A DNA stretch of 64,000 nucleotides from Marinobacter iranensis (GTDB lineage Bacteria > Pseudomonadota > Gammaproteobacteria > Pseudomonadales > Oleiphilaceae), in NCBI RefSeq assembly GCF_029207565.1, contig NZ_JANCMW010000002.1:124001-188000 (forward strand), given 5' to 3'. Shown here in pieces: positions 27,091 through 35,615 of the stretch. Made by a program: the position numbers and the translations under genes. The notes under the pieces are model-generated. The model made no database searches. It had not been told where the DNA came from and was given only the letters and a program-made list of their open reading frames with translations. The stretch's first letter is position 1. The number at the start of each line of letters is the position of its first letter.

Positions 27091-28088
27091 CACGGCCGGT
27101 CACCCTTGCATTAACAGCGGGCGAACCTGCGGGCATTGGCCCCGAGCTCTGCCTGCAACTGGCCCTGGAGAAGCGCCAGCCCGGTATTGTGGTGGTGGCC
27201 TGTAAGCGGCTGTTACAGGTGCAGGCAAAACAGCTGGGGCTGGAGGTGACACTGGAAGACTGGGCGCCGGGAGCGCAGGCCGCGACTGAAGCGGGCCGGC
27301 TTTCCGTTATGACCATTGATGGCCTGGCGTCTACCGATGCGGGCCGGCTCGACCCGGCAAACAGTGCCTACGTACTGGAAACCCTGCGCACCGCTGCCCA
27401 GGGCTGCCTGGACGGCATTTTTGACGGCATGGTCACCGCGCCGGTCCACAAGGGCGTCATCAACAACGCAGGCATTGCCTTCAGCGGCCACACCGAGTTC
27501 CTGCAGGAACTCTGCGGCGTTGAGCGGGTGGTCATGATGCTGGCCACCGACGAACTCCGGGTCGCATTGGTTACCACTCACTTGCCCCTGAAGGACGTCT
27601 CCGCCGCTATCACTCCGGAACGCCTGGCTCAGGTTACCCGTATCCTCGACACTGATTTGCGCAAATTCTTCGGCATCGACCACCCCAGAATCCTCGTCGC
27701 CGGCCTCAATCCCCACGCCGGCGAAGGCGGGCATCTGGGCCGGGAAGAAATCGAAGTGATAGAACCCACCCTGGACAAACTCCGTCAGGAAGGCATCAAC
27801 CTGACCGGCCCCTTACCGGCAGACACCCTGTTCACTCCGCACTGGCTGGACAACGCCGACGCCGTTTTGGCCATGTACCACGATCAGGGCCTGCCGGTAC
27901 TCAAGTTTCAGGGTTTTGGCCGGGCTGTAAACATAACCCTCGGCCTTCCCATCGTCCGCACCTCCGTTGACCATGGTACCGCCCTGGACCTGGCCGGCAC
28001 CGGCAAGGCGGATGCAGGCAGCCTGCAAACAGCAATCAGGGTGGGCGAGCAAATGGCAAGATCAGCAAAAAGAGACAGCAACGAGTGA
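27087..28088 (+). CDS. pdxA: 4-hydroxythreonine-4-phosphate dehydrogenase
   Basis: A 333-residue enzyme of the DXP-dependent vitamin B6 pathway, oxidising 4-phosphohydroxy-L-threonine with NAD. Motifs: LTAGEPAGIGPEL at the N-terminus, VTAPVHKGVIN, AFSGHTEFLQ (metal-binding His), GLNPHAGEGGHLG, and TLFTPHWLDNADAVLAMYHDQG with the C-terminal metal ligands. It is translationally coupled to surA and rsmA by 4-bp overlaps on both sides, as in other gammaproteobacteria. Confidence 0.95.
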   Translation: MTRPVTLALTAGEPAGIGPELCLQLALEKRQPGIVVVACKRLLQVQAKQLGLEVTLEDWAPGAQAATEAGRLSVMTIDGLASTDAGRLDPANSAYVLETLRTAAQGCLDGIFDGMVTAPVHKGVINNAGIAFSGHTEFLQELCGVERVVMMLATDELRVALVTTHLPLKDVSAAITPERLAQVTRILDTDLRKFFGIDHPRILVAGLNPHAGEGGHLGREEIEVIEPTLDKLRQEGINLTGPLPADTLFTPHWLDNADAVLAMYHDQGLPVLKFQGFGRAVNITLGLPIVRTSVDHGTALDLAGTGKADAGSLQTAIRVGEQMARSAKRDSNE

Positions 28089-28915
28089 GCAATAAGCACG
28101 GCCACCAGGCCAGAAAACGTTTTGGCCAGAACTTCCTCCACGACCCTGGGGTGATCGAGCGCATCATCCGCGCCATCCATCCCAAGCCGGATGATGCCCT
28201 TGTGGAGATCGGCCCGGGCCTTGGTGCCCTCACCGAAGAAATGCTTGCCGTAAACCCCAACCTCCAGGTGGTTGAGCTGGATCGGGATCTGATCCCTGTG
28301 CTCAGGACCAAGTTCTTCAATTACCCCAACTTCCGCATCCACGAAGCCGATGCCCTGAAGTTTGATTTTGGTCAGTTGGTGGACGAGAAGCCCCTGAGAA
28401 TCATCGGCAACCTGCCGTACAATATTTCCACCCCGCTGATTTTCCACCTGCTGGGTCACTCCGGCGTGGTGCAGGACATGCACTTCATGCTGCAGAAAGA
28501 AGTGGTGCAGCGGCTGGCGGCGGTGCCCGGCGACAACAACTACGGCCGACTGGGTATCATGGCCCAGTACTTCTGCCGCGTGCAGCCGCTGTTTGAGGTG
28601 GGGTCGGGAGCCTTCCGCCCGGCACCAAAAGTGGATTCCGCCATCGTTCGACTGGTGCCCCACAAGGCGTTGCCGCACCCGGCGAAAGACTACAAACTGT
28701 TGCAGGCGGTGGTACGGACCGCCTTCAGCGCCCGCCGCAAGACGCTGAGAAAGGCCCTGGCCAGCATGGTCTCGGTGGAGCAACTCAACAGCATCGGCAT
28801 CAACGACGGACTGCGCCCGGAGAACCTCGGCCTGGTGGACTATGTTGCCATCGCTGACCTGCTGGCGGGCAGCAAACCCGAAAGTCACAGTGCCGACGAG
28901 GTAAGTAAGCAATGA
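28085..28915 (+). CDS. rsmA: 16S rRNA (adenine1518-N6/adenine1519-N6)-dimethyltransferase
   Basis: A 276-residue KsgA/RsmA methyltransferase that dimethylates two adjacent adenines in helix 45 of 16S rRNA during 30S maturation. Motifs: KRFGQNFLHDPGVIERI, the SAM-binding VEIGPGLGALTEEM, and the catalytic NLPYNIS at about residue 115. It starts with GTG at 28085 overlapping the pdxA stop. It overlaps apaH directly at its 3' end; the apaG gene that usually stands between rsmA and apaH is not present. Confidence 0.96.
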   Translation: MSNKHGHQARKRFGQNFLHDPGVIERIIRAIHPKPDDALVEIGPGLGALTEEMLAVNPNLQVVELDRDLIPVLRTKFFNYPNFRIHEADALKFDFGQLVDEKPLRIIGNLPYNISTPLIFHLLGHSGVVQDMHFMLQKEVVQRLAAVPGDNNYGRLGIMAQYFCRVQPLFEVGSGAFRPAPKVDSAIVRLVPHKALPHPAKDYKLLQAVVRTAFSARRKTLRKALASMVSVEQLNSIGINDGLRPENLGLVDYVAIADLLAGSKPESHSADEVSKQ

Positions 28916-29712
28916 CTGATTACGCCATCGGCGACATTCAGGGCTGCTATGAACGCCTTCTGGACGTACTCGCGAAGGTGGATTTCTCTCCGTCACGGGA
29001 CCGGCTCTGGGTGGCCGGTGACCTGATCAACCGTGGCCCGTCCTCCCTGGAAACCCTGCGCTACGTTGAGAGCCTGGGTAGCTCCGCGGTGGTGGTGCTT
29101 GGCAATCACGATTTACACCTGCTGGCCGTGGCCCTTGGAGGCCATGCCCTCAAGAACAAGGATACCCTTTCCGACATTCTCGAAGCGCCGGATCATGGGC
29201 ACCTGTTCGACTGGCTGAGGCAACAGAACCTGTGTATCCACGACGCTGATCGCAACCTGGTTATGGTCCATGCCGGCCTGCCTCATATCTGGACGGTGGA
29301 GCAGGCGGTCAGTTATAGCCGGGAAGTGGAAGAGGTTATTCGCGGGCCGGGTGCGCCGGACTACTTCGCCCACATGTACGGCAACCAGCCTGAGCGCTGG
29401 GATCCGCAACTTGCCGGTATGGACCGCTGGCGGGTCATCACCAATTATTTCACCCGCATGCGCTTTATTGCCGAGGACGGTACCCTGGAGCTTGCCGCCA
29501 AGGAGGCGGCTGCATCGGCTCCGGACGGGTTTGCTCCCTGGTTTCGCTTTCCGCGCAACGATGATGTACGCGTTGTATTCGGCCATTGGGCGGCCCTCGA
29601 AGGCCAGACCGAAAGCACGCGGTACTTCGGGCTGGATACTGGTTGCGTCTGGGGCGGTAAGCTCACCCTGATGAATCTCGACACCGGAGAAAAGATCCAT
29701 TGTGACTGCTAG
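28912..29712 (+). CDS. apaH: Symmetrical bis(5'-nucleosyl)-tetraphosphatase
   Basis: A 266-residue metallophosphatase that splits Ap4A to two ADP and in E. coli also removes Np4 caps from RNA. The binuclear metal motifs are clear: GDIQGCYERL at residues 7-16, GDLINRGPSSLE, GNHDLH near residue 65, and the later VHAGLPHIW and FGHWAALEG. The ATG overlaps the rsmA stop as ATGA. The direct rsmA-apaH junction, without apaG, is the unusual point. Confidence 0.95.
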   Translation: MTDYAIGDIQGCYERLLDVLAKVDFSPSRDRLWVAGDLINRGPSSLETLRYVESLGSSAVVVLGNHDLHLLAVALGGHALKNKDTLSDILEAPDHGHLFDWLRQQNLCIHDADRNLVMVHAGLPHIWTVEQAVSYSREVEEVIRGPGAPDYFAHMYGNQPERWDPQLAGMDRWRVITNYFTRMRFIAEDGTLELAAKEAAASAPDGFAPWFRFPRNDDVRVVFGHWAALEGQTESTRYFGLDTGCVWGGKLTLMNLDTGEKIHCDC

Positions 29713-30094
29713 ACACGTAGAACTCCTGCGCGCGCCCCTGGTGGGCGGTGCCCTGTTTGCACTCCTGGCGGTGATGGCCGGAGCCTTCGGGGCCCATGGC
29801 TTGCGCGGTGTGATTGACGGGCGGGGCCTTGAAGTTTTCCAGACCGCCGTCACATATCAGATATACCACTCACTGGCGTTAATCCTGGTTGCGATCCTAC
29901 CGGTTGCAGGCGTGTCACGGCGCCTGCTCGGTATCGCAACCGGTTTTTTTGTCGCCGGCATCCTGTTGTTCAGTGGCAGCCTGTATTTGCTGGTACTGAC
30001 GGACATTCGCTGGGTGGGGCCGGTAACTCCGGTTGGCGGCATTGGTTTCATGGTGGGTTGGGTACTGGTCGCAATCGCGGGATTCAGACGTTAG
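29702..30094 (+). CDS. DUF423 family inner-membrane protein
   Basis: A 130-residue protein with four hydrophobic helices, of the YgdD/DUF423 family: GALFALLAVMAGAFGAHGLRG at the N-terminus and FQTAVTYQIYHSLALI, then a final helix around GGIGFMVGWVLVAIAG. Function is unknown across the family. The GTG start at 29702 lies within the last codons of apaH (11-bp overlap), so it is part of the lptD-to-thiG transcription unit. thiS follows after 27 bp. Confidence 0.85.
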   Translation: MTARHVELLRAPLVGGALFALLAVMAGAFGAHGLRGVIDGRGLEVFQTAVTYQIYHSLALILVAILPVAGVSRRLLGIATGFFVAGILLFSGSLYLLVLTDIRWVGPVTPVGGIGFMVGWVLVAIAGFRR

Positions 30095-30121
30095 AGACAG
30101 TTCTTCAAGGCAGGTAAGGTT

Positions 30122-30322
30122 ATGCAGGTTCAGGTCAATGGTGACGCCATGGAGCTTCCAGAAGAAGCCACCGTTGCGGTACTGATAGAACGCATGGCGC
30201 TGGTTGGCAAGCGCTTTGCCGTGGAAGTGAACGAAGACATCGTTCCCCGCAGCCAGCACCCTGATTTCAGCCTGAGCGAGGGCGACAGGGTAGAGGTGGT
30301 TCACGCCATTGGTGGTGGTTGA
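30122..30322 (+). CDS. thiS: Thiazole-synthesis sulfur carrier protein ThiS
   Basis: A 66-residue ubiquitin-like protein ending in Gly-Gly (HAIGGG), the C-terminus that is adenylated and thiocarboxylated to carry sulfur for the thiazole ring of thiamine. The N-terminal VQVNGDAMELPEEATVAVLI is typical. It has a good AAGG ribosome-binding site. It is followed by thiG after 62 bp, as in most proteobacteria. No TPP riboswitch can be seen upstream, where only 27 bp separate it from the DUF423 gene. Confidence 0.93.
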   Translation: MQVQVNGDAMELPEEATVAVLIERMALVGKRFAVEVNEDIVPRSQHPDFSLSEGDRVEVVHAIGGG

Positions 30323-30384
30323 TGCCGTTTTTTCCGGTAGCGACCGTTTATTCACGATTTCATTGACGAGTTCAGGTATTCAGC

Positions 30385-31194
30385 ATGAGTGACAGTTCCG
30401 AAAGATCACTTCCCGAAGATAAGCCGCTTGAGATTGCCGGCCGGGTTTATCAGTCCCGCCTGTTGGTAGGTACCGGCAAGTATCGGGACATGGCCGAAAC
30501 CGGCCACGCGATCGAGGCCAGTGGTGCGGAGATCGTCACCTTTGCCGTACGGCGCACCAACCTTGGCCAGAACCCGGATGAGCCCAGCCTGCTGGATGCG
30601 GTATCTCCGGAGCGCTATACCATGTTGCCGAACACCGCTGGCTGTTACACCGCGAAGGACGCCGTGCGTACCTGCAAGCTGGCCCGTGAACTGCTGGATG
30701 GCCACAACCTGGTCAAACTGGAAGTGTTAGGCGAGGAAAAGACGCTGTATCCGAACATGACCGAAACCCTGGTGGCAGCGGAAGAGCTGATCCGGGATGG
30801 TTTCCAGGTAATGGTGTATTGTTCCGACGACCCCTTGCTGGCCAAGCGTCTTGAAGAAATGGGCTGTATCGCCATCATGCCCCTGGGTGCACCCATTGGC
30901 TCCGGCCTGGGTATCCAGAACCGTTACAACATCCGCCTGATTGTCGAAAACGCCAACGTACCGGTACTGGTGGATGCGGGTGTTGGCACTGCGTCTGATG
31001 CGACATTGGCGATGGAGCTCGGTTGTGACGGTGTGCTTATGAACACCGCCATCGCCCAGGCCCAGGACCCTATTCGCATGGCCAAAGCCATGCGCCTTGC
31101 TATTGAGTCCGGCCGCGATGCCTACCTGGCGGGCCGTATGCCCAAGAAGCTCTATGCCAGTGCGTCTTCCCCCATTGATGGTACTTTCTTCTGA
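30385..31194 (+). CDS. thiG: Thiazole synthase
   Basis: A 269-residue TIM-barrel enzyme that joins DXP, ThiS thiocarboxylate and dehydroglycine into the thiamine thiazole. Motifs: [12 protein letters not shown] at the N-terminus, [17 protein letters not shown] with the Schiff-base lysine region, and the phosphate site [32 protein letters not shown]. It is the last gene of the lptD-to-thiG run, and palindrome copy E begins 30 bp after its stop codon, where it would serve as the end of the unit. Confidence 0.95.
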   Translation: MSDSSERSLPEDKPLEIAGRVYQSRLLVGTGKYRDMAETGHAIEASGAEIVTFAVRRTNLGQNPDEPSLLDAVSPERYTMLPNTAGCYTAKDAVRTCKLARELLDGHNLVKLEVLGEEKTLYPNMTETLVAAEELIRDGFQVMVYCSDDPLLAKRLEEMGCIAIMPLGAPIGSGLGIQNRYNIRLIVENANVPVLVDAGVGTASDATLAMELGCDGVLMNTAIAQAQDPIRMAKAMRLAIESGRDAYLAGRMPKKLYASASSPIDGTFF

Positions 31195-31224
31195 TCTGGT
31201 CCAGAATTTCAGCTGATGGTGCCA

Positions 31225-31329
31225 GTACAGGCGGGCGCGTCCATTCGGGACACGCCGTGAATGCGTTCCTGTAGGCTCGTAAAAAACGTCCCTGTTTTTA
31301 CGGTCCCGAATGGACGCGCCCGCCTGTAC
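31225..31329 (+). repeat. Loop-conserved palindrome, copy E
   Basis: Perfect 27-bp arms at 31225-31251 and 31303-31329 enclose a 51-bp centre with GTGAATGCGTTCCTGTAGG and CTCG. Here the inner hairpin is different in sequence (CGTAAAAA / TTTTTACG) from the GCCATCCATGGC type of copies A-D, but it is in the same place and is also self-complementary. It lies between thiG and slmA. Confidence 0.9.
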
Positions 31330-31367
31330 CCAAATTCCGCAAATAAACAGAGCGCTGCAGTCCTGTC

Positions 31368-31964
31368 ATGACAGAACAAAAAATCAGTCGCCGTGAAGCG
31401 ATTCTTCATGCCCTCGTAGAGCTTCTGGAGAAAGATCCGGGAGCACGTATCACCACCGCCGGCCTGGCTAAATCCGTCGGGGTTACAGAGGCGGCCTTAT
31501 ACCGGCATTTCCCCAGTAAGCGAAAGATGTTCGAGGCGCTGATCGAGTTTGCCGAAGAAGCGGTGTTTTCTCGTTGCCAGGTTATCCTGCAGGAACAGGA
31601 AGACGTTCGCGTTCGCCTGCAACAACTGGTGCATCTGGTGCTGGTGTTTGCCGAACGCAATCCGGGGCTGTGCACGGTTCTGACCGGAGATGCGCTGATG
31701 GGCGAAAATGACGCCCTGCGCAAGCGCGCCTCGCAGTTTTTCGAACGCCTGGAAACCCAGGTGCGGCAGGCACTGAAAGAGGGTGAGATTCGTCAGGGCT
31801 TGCGGCCACGGACCAGTTCGGCCCGGGGCGCGGATTTTGTGCTGGTGTTTGTCGAGGGCAGGGTGCAGCGGTTTATCCGGTCTTCGTTTGCCCGGTTGCC
31901 GTCCAGTGATTTCGATGAGGCCTGGGGGCTCGTGGCCGAAGCAGTCTGGGGCAGCCGCCCGTAA
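31368..31964 (+). CDS. slmA: Nucleoid occlusion factor SlmA
   Basis: A 198-residue TetR-fold protein that binds specific chromosomal sites and blocks FtsZ assembly over the nucleoid. The N-terminal HTH reads RITTAGLAKSVGVTEAALYRHFPSKRKMFEALI, and the C-terminal domain is typical of SlmA rather than of drug-efflux repressors (LCTVLTGDALMGENDALRKRASQFF). Length matches the family. Start ATG 31368. Its stop codon lies within a REP-like palindrome that follows directly. It stands alone here, without the dut-coaBC neighbours seen in E. coli. Confidence 0.9.
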   Translation: MTEQKISRREAILHALVELLEKDPGARITTAGLAKSVGVTEAALYRHFPSKRKMFEALIEFAEEAVFSRCQVILQEQEDVRVRLQQLVHLVLVFAERNPGLCTVLTGDALMGENDALRKRASQFFERLETQVRQALKEGEIRQGLRPRTSSARGADFVLVFVEGRVQRFIRSSFARLPSSDFDEAWGLVAEAVWGSRP

Positions 31965-32026
31965 TCCGACAATTATGTGCCATCGTTCGAACTGGTTTGT
32001 CGGATTACGGCTTTGCCTAATCCGAC
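31960..32026. repeat. REP-like 'GTCGGATTA' palindrome
   Basis: CGTAATCCGACAA at 31960-31972 and TTGTCGGATTACG at 31997-32009 are perfect complements, and the second can pair instead with TAATCCGAC at 32018-32026 around GGCTTTGC. Units of this kind (GTCGGATTA ... TAATCCGAC) are scattered intergenic repeats in many gammaproteobacteria. It overlaps the slmA stop codon and separates slmA from the convergent phosphatase gene, so it probably acts as a bidirectional terminator or mRNA-end hairpin. Confidence 0.75.
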
Positions 32027-32045
32027 CTACGGTTCTACGTTTTAA

Positions 32046-32885
32046 TCATTTATAGCCGGAGGCCTTCCGTAGAATTTCCCGCACCGGTTCCCATACCGCC
32101 GGCGCCGAAATCAGGATATCCCGCCCCCACAGATCGGCCGGATAGCCATCCGGCACCTCACTGAAATGCCCGGCTGTTGCGCCGGCTTCCAGCGCAATCA
32201 GCCGTGCGGCCGCGAAATCCCAGGGGCTGACGTTCTCGTAGTAGATATCCAGTCGGCCACAGGCCACCCAGCAAATGTCCAGTGCCGCGGAGCCGATGCG
32301 GCGCAGGTCCCGGCAGTTGTGAATCATGGCCCCAAGTCGGTTTAGCAGCGGTTCCAGGCTGTCCTTGGTATAGGGGAAACCGGTGGCAAACAGGGAATTC
32401 CTGGGCACCGTGGCGGCGCTGTGTTTGATGGGGTTGCCATTCAGTGTGGCGCCAGCACCCCGTGTGGCACGGAAGGTTTCGCCGGAAAACGGCGCATGCA
32501 CCACGCCTACCTGGACCCGTCCTTTCTCTGCGTAAGCAATGGACACCGCCACCTGCGGGTGGCCATAGGCGTAATTCACGGTACCGTCGATGGGGTCGAT
32601 GATCCACAGCGGGGTGTCCAGTTCTTCAGCCTGGCTCAGATCCGGCATGGTTTCTTCGGAAAGGATGCGATGACCGGGGAAGCGCTCGCGAATCGCCCCG
32701 GTGATCATTTCATCCGCCATTACGTCGGCATGGGTGACCAGTTCTGTCTGTTGCTTGTAGTTCGTGCGGAGGGTGTTCTGGTCACGTTCGCGTTTGACCA
32801 GTTCGCCGGCCTTCAGGGCCAGGTCTTCGGTGAAATCCGCAATGGTGGCAATGGCTTCAGGGTCAGACAAGGTGGTGCCCTCCAA
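32046..32885 (-). CDS. Inositol monophosphatase family protein
   Basis: A 279-residue member of the Li-sensitive phosphatase superfamily. Metal motifs are present: EETMPD (in ILSEETMPD) at about residue 77, WIIDPIDGTVNY (DPIDGT) at about 93-104, and SPWDFAAARLI (WDxAA) near 222. These bind Mg2+ and hydrolyse phosphate esters such as myo-inositol 1-phosphate, or in CysQ relatives 3'-phosphoadenosine 5'-phosphate. The family cannot be split further here; it is not the canonical suhB, which lies by other genes in related species. Cytoplasmic. Confidence 0.87.
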   Translation of the reverse strand: MEGTTLSDPEAIATIADFTEDLALKAGELVKRERDQNTLRTNYKQQTELVTHADVMADEMITGAIRERFPGHRILSEETMPDLSQAEELDTPLWIIDPIDGTVNYAYGHPQVAVSIAYAEKGRVQVGVVHAPFSGETFRATRGAGATLNGNPIKHSAATVPRNSLFATGFPYTKDSLEPLLNRLGAMIHNCRDLRRIGSAALDICWVACGRLDIYYENVSPWDFAAARLIALEAGATAGHFSEVPDGYPADLWGRDILISAPAVWEPVREILRKASGYK

Positions 32886-32920
32886 TCATCAAATGAGGGC
32901 ACCAGTCTAACATGCTCTGG

Positions 32921-34216
32921 TTACAGGCCGGTGAACCACTGTTCCATCTTGTCCATGGCCTTTACCAGCCGTGGGCAGGCCTGTTTGACGAAGTCGTCGT
33001 CCAGGTCCTGTCCGGAATAGTCGTTTCCTGCCAGCTTCAGGGCTTCGGCACCGTCGAAGTCGACGAAGGCCAGGCGCGCAGCCAGGTGGTCCGGCACGAA
33101 GCCGAAATCACTGGCTGGCAGGATGGCCACACCGGTGTTTTCCAGCAGCGACTGACAAAGGGCCTGGCTGGTCTTGATGTCGCGACGGGCGAGAGCCTCG
33201 CGGAAGTTGGAGAAATCCGGGAACAGGTAGAAGGCGCCCTCCGGCTTTTGCACCACGGCGCCCATTTCCGTGAGCCGGCGGTGCAGGTATTCACCCACCA
33301 CTTTCAATACCCGGCGCGACTGCTTCAGATACTCCTCCAGGTCGTCGCCACCGGTAAACGCGGCAATGGCGGCGTGCTGGATCGGTGCGCTGGTGGCGGT
33401 GTAGGTTTCGCTGGCGATAATGGCCATGGCGTCCTGCAGTGGCCGCAGTTCCGACGGGAAAATAAACGTGCCCAGGCGCCAGCCACCGGCGCCGGCCCAT
33501 TTGCTGAGGCCGGTACTGATGATGGTGCCTTCGGGGTAATAGCGGGCAATGGACTTGTGCCGGCCCTCAAAGTGGACTTCGCCATAGATCTCGTCCGACA
33601 GCAGGATCAGCTTGTACTTGCGGGCGACGTTGGCGATGGCAAGCAACTGATCATCCGTGTAGGTGCAGCCGGTGGGGTTGGACGGGTAGTTCATGATCAG
33701 TATGCGCGGGCGTGACGGGTCGTCGCGGCAGATGATGTCGAGCTCTTCCGCTGTCAGTTGCCAGTTGTTTTCCGCATGGGTGGGCAGCCAGTGCACCGAG
33801 CGGCCAATGATTCGGGCCTGGGGCGCATAGGAAACCCAACTCGGGCGGGGAATCAGCAGGTCGCCGTAATAGGCCAGTTGCAGCATGAACAGCAGTTCCT
33901 TGGAGCCCGGGCCGATCAGCACGTCCTCCCAGGTAAATCGCATGCGCTCACTGCGGTTGATATAGCCGGCAATGGCCTCCCGTAGTGACTTCAGACCCTT
34001 TACCGGGAGATAGTCCTTTTCATGGGCGTGCTCCCGCAGCGCCTCGACCACCCGCTCGGGTACCGGGAACGGCGATTGGCCCAGCCCCAGTTTGATAATA
34101 TCGCGCCCTTCGGAGCGGAGCTGATTGCTGAGTTCGTTGATGCGCAGCGTAGCGGAGGGCTGGATGCCCCGTACGTTAAGGTTAATGGCGTAGCGATGAT
34201 CAGTCTGGATGTCCAT
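32921..34216 (-). CDS. PLP-dependent class I/II aminotransferase
   Basis: A 431-residue fold-type I aminotransferase. The N-terminal substrate segment is LGLGQSPFPVPERV; NYPSNPTGCTYTDDQ holds the Asn that contacts the PLP ring; LLSDEIYGEVHF has the Asp that pairs with the PLP nitrogen; the PLP-binding Lys is in STGLSKWAGAGGWRLG at about residue 270; and an Arg binding the alpha-carboxylate lies in AARLAFVDFDG. Substrate is unknown. It lies 35 bp before the phosphatase gene on the same strand; the two could be co-transcribed, but no shared pathway is evident. Confidence 0.9.
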   Translation of the reverse strand: MDIQTDHRYAINLNVRGIQPSATLRINELSNQLRSEGRDIIKLGLGQSPFPVPERVVEALREHAHEKDYLPVKGLKSLREAIAGYINRSERMRFTWEDVLIGPGSKELLFMLQLAYYGDLLIPRPSWVSYAPQARIIGRSVHWLPTHAENNWQLTAEELDIICRDDPSRPRILIMNYPSNPTGCTYTDDQLLAIANVARKYKLILLSDEIYGEVHFEGRHKSIARYYPEGTIISTGLSKWAGAGGWRLGTFIFPSELRPLQDAMAIIASETYTATSAPIQHAAIAAFTGGDDLEEYLKQSRRVLKVVGEYLHRRLTEMGAVVQKPEGAFYLFPDFSNFREALARRDIKTSQALCQSLLENTGVAILPASDFGFVPDHLAARLAFVDFDGAEALKLAGNDYSGQDLDDDFVKQACPRLVKAMDKMEQWFTGL

Positions 34217-34310
34217 GGTTCCGGTCTGTTGGTTGAGGGGTTCAAACCGCAGTATAGGAAACCTTTGGGTGCCTGTGGGTTTTCGTCGGTAGGTGATTGC
34301 CGCAGGCAGC

Positions 34311-35060
34311 TCACGGACGCTGGCTGGAAGCGCCGGATTTCAGCTCGCTCAGCACCCGGTTGAATTCGTCGCGGAGTTCTTCGCCTTCCGGGTGCCGCCG
34401 GGAAAACGCTGCCCTGAACCCTCTCACTGAACCAACGGTTTCCGGCATCGCCACTACATTTTCAAGTTCAGGATGGGTTGCGATGTGCTTGTCAATCAGG
34501 TGGCGGCACACGGTTTCTTCGCAGATAAACAGGTCGATCCTGCCATAGGCCGTCATTCTGAGCCCCGTGAGTTCGGGGGACTCCTGACTGATCGGTACAA
34601 CCCGGGCATTGCCGGCAGCCAGCCAGTCCATGAATGTCGGGTCGTAACTGTAGGAGGCGGACAGTCCGATCCGCAGGCCCGCCAGGTCGTCCAGTTCCTG
34701 CCATTGAAGGTCGCGGCCGGAAAGCTTGAAAAATACGTCGCGTGCCTCGCTGATGGGATCGGTAAAGTAGTAGTGACGAGCCCGGTCCTGCGAATGGGTC
34801 AGGGAGTAGATCATGTCGGACGATCCGGCACGGGTGCTGGCTTCGGCCCGGGCCCAGGGCACAATCCGTATGTCGGGGTGATACCCCATTTTCGACAATA
34901 CGTTGCGTAAGATCTCTGTGTGGGTACCTTTGACTTTACCGTCTTCCAGATACTGGTAAGGCGGGTAGTCTGAGGTGACAACCTTCAGGACGGGAAGCTC
35001 GGCATGGGCCAGGACCGGTATCAACACTGAGAGTAAAGGTGCCAAAAAACGTCTAGACAT
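34311..35060 (-). CDS. Family 3 periplasmic solute-binding protein (orphan)
   Basis: About 249 residues with a cleavable signal peptide (RRFLAPLLSVLIPVLAHAE) followed by an SBP_bac_3 domain: VVTSDYPPYQYLEDGKVKGTHTEIL, VPWARAEASTRAG and a second lobe with GLRIGLSASYSYDPTF. No ABC transporter genes are nearby. Proteins of this kind without partners sometimes act as sensors. ATG 35060 and ATG 35069 are both possible starts, the first giving the more compact signal peptide. Confidence 0.82.
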   Translation of the reverse strand: MSRRFLAPLLSVLIPVLAHAELPVLKVVTSDYPPYQYLEDGKVKGTHTEILRNVLSKMGYHPDIRIVPWARAEASTRAGSSDMIYSLTHSQDRARHYYFTDPISEARDVFFKLSGRDLQWQELDDLAGLRIGLSASYSYDPTFMDWLAAGNARVVPISQESPELTGLRMTAYGRIDLFICEETVCRHLIDKHIATHPELENVVAMPETVGSVRGFRAAFSRRHPEGEELRDEFNRVLSELKSGASSQRP

Positions 35061-35399
35061 CAGTGTCATGATCCAAACTCGGGAAAGGTTTCATTAACCA
35101 AGTATAGCGATTCGCCAGCGTTGCTGCACGGCCCCTCTGATAGCCTGCTTCAAAAGTGTTAAACAGCAAACGGTCGGTTTCTGTTTTCATCTCCCTGTTT
35201 GCCGAGCTTGAGAAGATCGGGCTACCGGTGCCAGGCCTGTGCGCCTTTACCTCGACCCCTGGGTGGTACGACTGCTCGCGACAGGTTTCAGCAACCAGTT
35301 GCATGGCCTGCCAGGCACACAGTGGGGCTGGCTACCGTGATGAGACGGGTCTTGCGATGATTTTCCTGCTCAGCCTGCAGCTTCGAGGCATTGCGCATC

Positions 35400-35587
35400 T
35401 GGCGATCCAGGAAATGCGCCCGTTGCCGGAATCCGCCGGCCCGAAGGCTGCCGTCGATATTGGTTCCCGCAAGGGACTTGGCGAATGGTTCTTTGCTAAG
35501 ACTTTCCGGTGTTTGATAGGTTGCCGGTGCCTCCTCAATCTTTTCAGGGGGCATGGCTTTTGCGTTCAGTCTGTCTTTGTTGTTCAT
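35400..35587 (-). pseudogene. Lipase chaperone (LifO/LipB) remnant
   Basis: On the reverse strand, a short open stretch starting near 35587 contains PFAKSLAGTNIDGSLRA at about 35438-35479. This matches the start of the lipase-specific foldase domain (consensus SLxGTxVDG). The reading frame then breaks: the continuation, with SGNxRISW-type sequence expected, appears in a different frame, and the remaining 200 or more residues of a functional foldase are missing. Together with the lipase fragment just upstream on the same strand, this looks like the leftover of a lipA-lifO operon. The call rests on one motif plus gene order. Confidence 0.5.
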
Positions 35588-35615
35588 GATCCGTATCCTG
35601 CCCAGGCAAAGGCCA

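Noticed and set aside
30095-30121. TPP riboswitch ahead of thiS
   Set aside because: Only 27 bp separate thiS from the preceding gene, and the conserved thi-box sequence is absent there and in the 62-bp thiS-thiG gap.
31965-32040. Could be a seventh loop-conserved palindrome
   Set aside because: It lacks the GTGAATACGTCCCTGTA core and belongs to the GTCGGATTA REP-like class instead.
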